NCBI GenBank assembly: GCA_958298945.1
Contig: OY282605.1
Coordinates: 40,278,811 to 40,342,810 of the forward strand
Direction of reading: 5' to 3'
DNA length: 64,000 bases
Source: Atherix ibis
Taxonomy: Eukaryota; Arthropoda; Insecta; Diptera; Athericidae
The notes under the pieces: model-generated
Database searches by the model: none
The model's input: only the letters and a program-made list of their open reading frames with translations
What the model was told of the DNA's origin: nothing
In this document: piece after piece, positions 56,531-64,000 of the stretch
How the letters are laid out: each line of letters opens with the position of its first letter
Position numbering within the stretch: position 1 is the first letter of the stretch
Program-made: the position numbers and the translations under genes

Positions 56531-57029
56531 TTCTTTTTTTATTATTTTATAAATTTTAAAGTTAATTTCTAAATTTTAGAGCATTAATAAACTAATATCC
56601 GTCAAGTGATCGACGAATTACAGCCTCAAATATTCGAAAAAATCATTAAAACTTACTTCAAAAGGTTTGACTTCAGGAAGAATTTTTGCAGAAACTACTC
56701 AATTAATTTTATTTTTTATAAAATAATGGCAAAGTTTCTTAATGTAATCATTTAAATTTTTTATCATTTATTATGTTGTAAATAATTTATTTGCTGATAT
56801 TCATATGATAGGCTTGAATGACCTCAATACTTTTTATAAAATTCTAATAATTTTTTACAATTACACGTGGTTATTACTTCAGATTTTATTAAATAAATCT
56901 TTATAATTGTTTAATAAAATACAAAATAGTGGCTATTATTGACGCCAATGATTAACTCATTATTTGAAGCACTTTTTCTAGTTCCTTGTACGTGTTCCTG
57001 TTTATGGCTTTACTGAACTCAAAACTCAT
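56531..57029. other. AT-rich sequence, no gene seen
   Basis: No motif or supported frame. Confidence 0.45.
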
Positions 57030-57330
57030 TTTACGAAGTGTTAATTTTAATTTGGGTAAAAGAAAGAAGTTGTAACGTACCATATTCTAGTGCAATTGTT
57101 ACTTTGTCAAATGATGTATTATCGTGGTGCAAAATCCAAAAAAAATTCTGCTACATAAATCGGCCATTTTTCGACGAATACCTTCTTTCTATTACTCAGA
57201 TAATATTGTTTGTTTACGGGTTCTCTATCTGCGAGAAATTTCGAGTCAAGAATATCAAAGAAAACTAGCTCGTTATTCCATTCCGATGACGTTTAACTTG
57301 TTTTGCATGTCAAAAACTTGACGTTTCATC
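57030..57330 (-). pseudogene. Mariner transposase scrap related to copy D
   Basis: The DNA resembles 12375-12475 in copy D (TGATGTATTATCGTGGTGCA against TGGTGCATTATCATGGTATA, then AAATCCA and a conserved CGAATAxC stretch). Only this core segment is recognisable, with no catalytic block in frame. The small plus-strand frames here are shadows. Confidence 0.45.
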
Positions 57331-57364
57331 TTTTGTTATTATGCATTTTTTTTAAGTTTAGATT

Positions 57365-58812
57365 AATGAGGTACATGGGGAAACCTTCAAAAGGTACTCG
57401 CCTAGAAGGCCTTCTACCTGCCAGACGAGTTATGCGGGATTTTTACCTCGCTAAAACCTAACCTGTACCTCTAACCTTGCTACCGGAACGATGGTTCCCC
57501 GCCGGCACTCTTTGTAAAAACTACTTCGCGGGGCGTTCTTATTTGATATTACTGCTGTCCCGATATTATGACGCCTTGCGTCCTATTCTTCGTTTGTGGT
57601 GCGAAGATCCTTGATTAAAGATTCCGCGTACTCTGCAACTCTGTTCCAAGCCGATTGGTTCTTCAGCATGCACTCCACTATGTTTTCTGGACTGATGGAA
57701 CAGTCCAGATTTTTCTCCAGATCTGCCCGTGTCCCCTCGTACAAGGGGCATTGGAAGAACACGTGTTCTGCAACTTCGATCGTAAAAGGGGTATGCCCGA
57801 AAGCATCCATGCCCAGTCAAGAGTTGGGTGATGTAATACCCGACTTCCCCGTGCACGCGAGTGACCCATTTGGTGACATCTGCGATCAGCCGATGAGTCC
57901 ACCGACCCTTCGTCGAGCTGTCCCATCCCTCTTGCCAGAGGCGAAAACTTTCTTGTCTCTCCTCTTCACAGAGGACCTTTCGTGCCTCTCCTCTTCAGCG
58001 CTTTTCCTTCTTCCTACGATAATGGCGTTCACGCTCTCCTGCCAGCATGTCGATGGGTGGGCATGATGCCACGACGTTGACTGCATCGTGTGATACCGTT
58101 CGCTATGCTGACGCCACTCTGATCGCTGAGAGCCGCTGGACTCTAGCGATTTCGCCCACACTTGTGCTCCGTATAGCAGGACGGAGGTAACTACAGTTGC
58201 CAGTAGTCGCCTTCGGATTTGCCTGGGGCCTCCGATATTAGGCATTATCCGCGAAAGCGCGCCCTGTACTGCTGATGCCTTTCTGCTGACGCTGGAGATG
58301 TGCTCCTTGTAGTTGAGTCTGGCATCCAAGACCACTCCTAGATACCGGATGTAGGGTAGCGACCGGATGTCGTGGTCGCCTATTCTTGTGGTGGTGGTCT
58401 CCATTTTCTTCCGGCTACTCACAAGGAGTGCCTCGGTCTTATTTTCCGCCAAAGACAGGTCTGCCAATGTCATCCACTGTCTTATCCTCCGGATGGTGGT
58501 GGAGAATGCGGCTTCCAGATCCTCCAGGTGTTTGGCTAGAAGGACAACTGCTACGTCGTCCGCGAAAGCCACGAGTGTTGTGTAAGGCGGAAATTCCAGA
58601 TGGAGTAGGCCGTCGTACAGGACGTTCCACAAGAGTGGCCGCAGGAGAGAGCCCTGAGGTACCCCTTCCGTGACCCCATACTCTGCTGGTCCATCCTCCG
58701 TCTCGTAGTGTAGTAGTCGGTCACTGAAGTATGTTCTGGCCATCCTCCGTAGGTAGTAGGGCACCCCCATGTTCTCAAAAGCCTCCAAAACTCGGTCCCA
58801 GCTGGCCGGCCT
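57365..58812 (-). mobile_element. R1/LOA-like LINE, 5'-truncated
   Basis: A GC-rich island in AT-rich DNA, with abrupt edges near 57365 and 58812. It carries an ORF2 segment from mid-RT to the zinc knuckle on the minus strand and about 200 bp of 3' untranslated sequence (57365-57565). The right edge is the 5' truncation typical of incomplete target-primed reverse transcription. The composition contrast suggests recent arrival. Confidence 0.85.
57583..58788 (-). pseudogene. R1/LOA-like LINE ORF2: RT with FADD, thumb, zinc knuckle
   Basis: The frame starts mid-RT (MEAFENMGVPYYLRRMARTY), then EGVPQGSLLRPLLWNVLYDG and VAFADDVAVVLLAKHLED (active-site FADD), ENKTEALLVSSRK, YIRYLGVVLDARLNYKEHIS, GALSRIMPNIGGPRQIRRRL and VLLYGAQVWA. 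After that, frameshifts between 57860 and 58090 interrupt it. The knuckle lies at 57700-57810 in another frame (AFGHTPFTIEVAEHVFFQC). The first RT Asp block and the endonuclease are missing through truncation. It is a different element from the R1-like piece at 31.5-32.8 kb, whose knuckle reads RCPCGAEEESVKHLLVEC. Confidence 0.88.
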
Positions 58813-58884
58813 TCAAGCATGCTAATGTGACCTCTTTGCAATGCTCTCTTTTAAAAAAAATTCAACTACTTCGGAGTGTAGTAA

Positions 58885-58922
58885 CCATTTTTGTTAATAT
58901 TTTAAAATATTAACAAAAGTGG
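58885..58922. repeat. Fold-back, 19-bp arms, no loop
   Basis: CCATTTTTGTTAATATTTT at 58885-58903 is followed directly by its complement at 58904-58922 with one mismatch. It lies about 75 bp outside the truncated 5' edge of the R1-like LINE. Confidence 0.9.
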
Positions 58923-61900
58923 CCCAGGTCCTGAACCATGTCTCCTAAGCAACAATTATAATTTCTTCCGCTTTGTCGATATTTTCATCAGTCAAAGACT
59001 TTTAAATTCGAACGAAAACAGTTAAGCTTTCAACCACTTATGGACCAGCTTCGAATGCTTTACACCACTTGTACGTTAAATATAACCAACTCTCTTTAAA
59101 CCATCTTCAATACTATTAATTATTAACCACACAAAATTGCGTTTATACCATAAAATGTCAGTCAAATTCTTTTTTTTTATATTCAAAACTACAGAGCATA
59201 ATTGAGACATCGACTAACGTAACCAATATTTGTAGGCAAAGCAGTTGACATATCGCATCAGAACTCTACGTGACAATTAAGTGTACCAGTACCAACTTGA
59301 CAGCGAAATATTTTTTTTCTATCTTTATCGCGGGCTTTTTAAATCAACAATTCTGGATCTTTTGATTTTGTTTTAATTGATAATATTTACTAAACAAAAT
59401 AAAATAATGCAAATCTACAGTTTTTATATGAAAGATTTTTTTTTCATCTATTCCAAAAATAAATGAAAATTACTAAAAAAAAAAAAGATTTTTGAGTATA
59501 ATTTAAATGTTCGGTCAAAAATTATTTTAGGGAAAAAACAAATATTTTGCGTCAGCAATTTTTAAAAAAATTTTACAGAAACGATTTTTGTTCAACTCTT
59601 GTAATTTATACTTAAAACTTTTTATATTCATCAAGATATTTTTAAAATATTTATCAATCAAATATCTTCTTTGAAATTTTATTAATAAAAATTACTGATT
59701 TTTTTATTAAAAGTTTTCTTTAAAAATTCATTAAAGCAGAATTTTTTAACAGTTTTTATTTACAGAAGCTTTTTTTACTGAAATATTTTCCGAATTCTAA
59801 TTTTTTCGCTTCGAGAAACTTTCTTCCCCAATTAGTTCAAATGATAATAAGTCATTTTATGCTTTATTTATTTTTCTTACAACCATAATAAATCATTTAA
59901 TATTTTATATACTTCAACTTGATTAAAATATGTTGCAGGATTTTAAGAAACTTTCCAATATATACACATAAGAACCTTCCATAGAAAAATAATATACTTA
60001 TATAGATATCAACCCCCCCCCCCCCCCTCCATCACAACAAAAAAACTCTCCACTTAGTGATATAACAAAATTCCAAATACTTTTGGTATATCCTCCCAAT
60101 CTACAGACGCACGCACCCTTGTACTCACAATAAAATGTTTTCGATTGGAACCAAAAATATATACCATATACCTGAATGAAGAACTACACCTCTTATACGT
60201 GACATGGCTGCAAATGAACAAAAACCTGTTAACCCTCCTTGACAAGTACTCATGTGTGAATATATAAGTATAAAAATACATTTAAGCTTGTACTTATATT
60301 CAAGGGGTTACCATTTGAAAAAGGATTCAAACTGCCGCCATAGCTCTTCTTCTCCGTAAAGAATGATCAAAAAATGCCTAACAACGCAATATCAGCAAAA
60401 AGAAAAAAGGAAAAACTTCTTCTTCTTTTTTTTGGTATAAAAGAGAATACAACCACAATATTAACTCTACTCTCGTCCTTTTTACATGGCACGTTAAAAA
60501 TAGAATTTCAGTTATAACATTAGTTTGTATTTTTTATTGGTGTTTTTTTTTTTTTGTCGAAACCCTCAACATCGTTTTCATAACTTATTCAAGCTTTTCG
60601 TATCTTTTTTATCCTCCTCTTTTATCTTTTCATTTACTTTTTTTAAAGGATATTTTCTATTTTTATTTTTTATTTTTTTTGTTTCGTTTTTATACAAATC
60701 GATATAAATCTAAAATATTCAAATTGAACTTTTCAACCGGGTAGTGTAAGATTGTATAAGCACGCGGATTTATTTATCTTTTCAACAAAAAACGAGCTTA
60801 AATCTGCTATTTCATTTTTTTTAAATAAATTCACCAAAATTTAATATGAATAAAGTTTATTTATTAAAAAAAAATATTTAAATTTTCGCAAAGTAAAAAA
60901 ATTAATTACATGTTAAAAAAGATAAAGTTTATTTCTTAGATGTTCACTAAATTCGATAATATCTTATTAATAATTACAAGATTTTTCTGAAATTTCCCTT
61001 TCTTATCAATTATTTATTATTCCAGTTTATATTTGTATATTTTTTTTTGTACTATAATAAATGTTGAATGCCAATTATTGAAAATATCTTTATAGTTATT
61101 AATAGTCACGCAGAAAGTATCTATAAACCATGAACAACTTTTAACTAAAACCGAAATAGGTTTGAAGCCTATTTAAGAATTCCATGAATCTGAATAAAAT
61201 ATAAGATTTATCAAAGGAAAAGATTCTATCTACAGAAAGACACAGACAAAAAAAATTCTACAAATTAAGAATAATAAATGCTTGAATATAAATTCGATTT
61301 CTTTTCTGGGCCATTGAATTTTGTAAAGGTTTTTTTTTCTTATTATAATTTAAATAATAGATAAGATATTTTATCGGTTTTTTTTTTTATCGAAATGATT
61401 TTCCAATCATTATTGATAAAATGTATATTTTTATTGTGTTTATTTTTCTAATAATTTACAAATTTAAATACTAAAAATATATTTAAAGGATCTAAAAATT
61501 TGAGAAAATATTTACTTTTATCTCATCCAGTTTTTTTTATATTAAATAATAAAAAATCGATTCGATTCTGTTGGACTTAAAGACTTTGGGGAATGTTCTT
61601 CTTTGGCATTTTATAAGTTATTACTTATAATAGAGAGGAAAGCATATTTTATAAAATCTAGTATATTTATTATACAAGAATTTTGCAAATATACCCTTTT
61701 GCAATATAATATAAGGTCAAAAAAAAATATAATTTTTAGATAATAAAATAAGATCACTGATATACTTTGAAACTATGTAAACAATTTGGGGAATGTTGAA
61801 ACCTTGACATTTTGTTGCAATCAAATACAATTAACCCAAATCAGTATTTAGTCATACCCACCTCAGGTTATTTCCTTAATTTCGACAAACACAATATATT

Positions 61901-62269
61901 CTATAGTTTATTTAAAAATAGGTACTATAAGAGAAAGAGTTATTTCTGGATGAATTCTCAGCTTTTACTAAAAATAATAAAACTCTTAAAAGGTTTGATT
62001 TATACAAAGTAAAGTGTACGTAAAAAATACTATCTATTTTTAAATAATATTAAATTTAGTTTAAAGATGTTTTATTAATTCTAATTTTGCCGTTGCAATG
62101 TTAATTAAATTGTGTCTTCACTTGAAAGGGAAGAGTTTTACGCCGGAGTATTTTGCATACTTTTGATCATGAGCGTCAAACTGAAGAGCTTCTTTCCTTT
62201 AAGATACTATCTTACGAGTATTATAAATTCATATAACATTTTAATCATTATTTCAAACTAGCAGTTAAT
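58923..62269. other. AT-rich sequence, no gene seen
   Basis: About 3.3 kb of A/T runs. It contains a run of 15 C at 60013-60027. The Phe-rich frame at 60525-60707 and the frame at 61812-62012 are compositional. I see no RNA gene. Confidence 0.45.
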
Positions 62270-62574
62270 AGAGAATTCCCAGAAATATATTCAATTTCAC
62301 CTGGAGTACCACAAGAGAGTTTCATTAGTCCCATTTTATATAATATTTTTACCTATGACATCGCATCTGATTCTAATGCAATCATAGCCCCTAATATATT
62401 TGAAACGCCCATAATTACTATTCATACAAATCCTTACAGAAGCTCAAATAGTTTAAAATCTCATAGCCATAGTCTCCAAATCTAGATTATGAGATGATGC
62501 GCGATAGACTTAACAGTGCCCACATTACTTTTACTCTTAGCCCAAAAGCCACCAAAATATTCCAAAATATTTAA
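62270..62574 (+). pseudogene. Jockey-like reverse transcriptase scrap
   Basis: Plus-strand SPGVPQESFISPILYNIFTY matches AGVPQGSVLGPILYNLFTxD. Further on, NSLKSHSHSLQI and NSAHITFTLSPKAT match the LQxHLDxLxxW and KSxHITFTLR blocks after the RT active site. The YADD-type box itself is missing. Satellite repeats begin directly to its right. Confidence 0.7.
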
Positions 62575-64000
62575 ACAAATTTTCCTGGTTACTATTTGAG
62601 TTTGTTTATTTTTGAAGACTTGAATTGATAATTTTCTGATTAGAAGTGCGACTCAGTGCAACAAAAAATCCCGTCCTGCGAGTTTAACCTTACCTGAAAC
62701 TGGAGAGCTACGCTGGTCCTGGACCCATTTTCTAATTCAAAAAAAAATCCGGTCACCATTCTGAGTTTGTTTACTTTTGAAGACTTCAAATAATAGTTTT
62801 CTAATTGGAGGTGTGACCCAATGTAACAAAAAATACCATCTCGCCTGTGTGACCTAACCTCAACTTGGAGAGTTAGGCTCGTGTCAGACCCGTTTGCTTT
62901 TTTAAAAAAATTTACCGGTCACCATTTTGAGTTTGTTTACTTTTGTAGACTCAAAATAATATTATTTGATTGGAGGTGTGACCCAATGCAACAAAAAATA
63001 CCATCTCGCCTGTGTGACCTAACCTCAACTTGGAGAGTTAGGCTCGTGCCAGAGCCGTCTGCTTTTTTCAAAAAATTTACCGGTCACCATTTGAGTTTGC
63101 TTACTTTTGAGGACTTCAAGTTATAATTATCTGATTGGAGATGTGACTCACTGCAACAAAAAAATCCCGTCTCACCAATGTGACCTAACCTTAAACTGGA
63201 GAGCTAGGCTCGTGCCAAGCCTGTTCGCTATCTTAAACAATTTCCCCGGTCGCCCTTTAGAGTTTGTTTACTTTAGAAAACTTGAAGTAATAATTATCTG
63301 ATTGTAGGTATGACCCAGTGCCACAAAAAAATTCCGTCTCGCCCGTTTAACATAACCTCAAATTCGAGAGTTTGTCGACCCATTCGCTATTTAAAAAAAA
63401 TTCTCGGGTCACCGTTTTGAGTTTGTTTACTTTTGAAGATTTTAATTGATAATTTTCTGATTGTAGGTGTCACCCAGTGCAACGAAAAAGTCTCGTCTCG
63501 CGAGTCCAACCTAACCTCAAAATGGAGAGCTATGCTGATCCCGGGCCCATTTTCTAAGTCAAAAAATTTCCTGGTCACCATTTTTAAGTTTGTTTACTTT
63601 TGAAGACTTGAAGTGATAATTTTCTGATTGGAGGTGTGGTCCAATGCAACAAAAAAATCCCATCTCGCCTGTGTGACCTAACCTCAATTTGGAGAGTTAG
63701 GCTCGTGCCAGACCCGTTTGCTTTTTGAAAAAAAAATTTACCGGTCACCATTTCAGTTTGTTTACTTTTGAGGACTTCAAGTTATAATTATCTGATTGGA
63801 GGTGTGACTCACTGCAACAAAAAATACCATCTCGCCTGTGTGGCCTAACCTCAATTTGGAGAGTTAGGCTCGTGCCAGACCCATTTGCTTTTTTAAAAAA
63901 ATTCCTGGGTCACTATTTTTAAATTTGTTTACTTTTGACGACTTGAATTGGTAATTTTCTGATTGGAGGTTTAACCCACTGCAACAAAAAATCCCATCTC
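62575..64000. repeat. Satellite, about 166-bp units, runs off the window
   Basis: The anchor TTTGTTTAC (or one-base variants) occurs at 62601, 62766, 62932, 63096, 63263, 63422, 63589, 63757 and 63924, giving spacings of 165, 166, 164, 167, 159, 167, 168 and 167. Each unit includes a C/A-rich block (GTGCAACAAAAAATCCC) and, in most, the short inverted repeat CCTAAC...GTTAGG. At least two variants are mixed: one with GAGAGTTAGGCTCGTGCC and one with GAGAGCTACGCTGGTCC. No coding potential is credible. The array is incomplete at the right edge. Confidence 0.92.

Noticed and set aside
58367..58673. Plus-strand frames opposite the R1-like RT
   Set aside because: They lie antisense to an RT with FADD and other motifs in order, so they are not genes.
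60525..60707. Phe-rich frame resembling a membrane peptide
   Set aside because: It is a T-rich tract. The hydrophobic residues follow from TTT and TTC codons.
63000..64000. CCTAACCT in the satellite as telomeric TTAGG repeats
   Set aside because: The motif occurs once per 166-bp unit and is not a tandem pentamer.
41425..64000. PKC C2 and kinase exons
   Set aside because: I looked for the MDPNGLSDPY-type C2 segment and kinase motifs on the plus strand and saw none. Very short exons could still be missed by eye.

Overview
The window is strongly AT-rich eukaryotic DNA dominated by decayed transposable elements: mariner copies of several types, jockey-like, RTE-like and R1/LOA-like non-LTR retrotransposons, a Ty3/Gypsy integrase and a Helitron remnant. 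That mixture points to an arthropod, most likely an insect. I cannot name the order. I found no tRNA, rRNA, CRISPR array, operon or bacterial signal.

The only host gene I recognise is a conventional protein kinase C on the + strand. Two short exons (22975-23086 and 40616-40744) join in frame across a 17.5 kb GT-AG intron and together encode a complete C1B zinc finger and the start of the C2 domain. I found no other exon of this gene, so its introns run at least 23 kb to either side and the whole window may lie inside one transcription unit.

Layout. 0.2-1.9 kb: RTE-like endonuclease remnant amplified into a 181-bp tandem array that ends in a perfect palindrome. 4.7-5.9 kb: internally inverted mariner and a reverse transcriptase (RT) scrap. 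6.6-8.4 kb: Helitron DUF6570 exon split by a mariner. 8.7-11.0 kb: DUF4817-type transposase and the C-terminal part of a LINE. 12.1-14.5 kb: two mariners. 16.9-17.8 kb: CTTCAT microsatellite. 17.8-20.6 kb: one dispersed, decayed LINE. 23.0-40.7 kb: PKC exon, a 17.5 kb intron holding mariners, jockey and R1-like LINE pieces and a Gypsy integrase split by a mariner, then the second PKC exon. 41.4-47.9 kb: a copy of a repeat also at 33.3 kb, then a LINE split by a mariner and followed by a mariner cut off by a foldback. 49-53.5 kb: mariner and RNase H scraps. 55-56.5 kb: tandemly duplicated transposase core. 57.4-58.8 kb: truncated R1-like LINE. 62.3-64 kb: RT scrap and a 166-bp satellite running off the window.

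The least expected signal is mutational. At least fourteen fold-back sequences (arms 7-76 bp, loops 0-23 bp) are scattered through the window. In several, comparison with a paralogue in the window or with conserved coding sequence shows that one arm is a new inverted copy of the adjacent arm, which replaced or interrupted the original sequence. This looks like short-range inverted template switching. I did not find a new multi-gene biological system.
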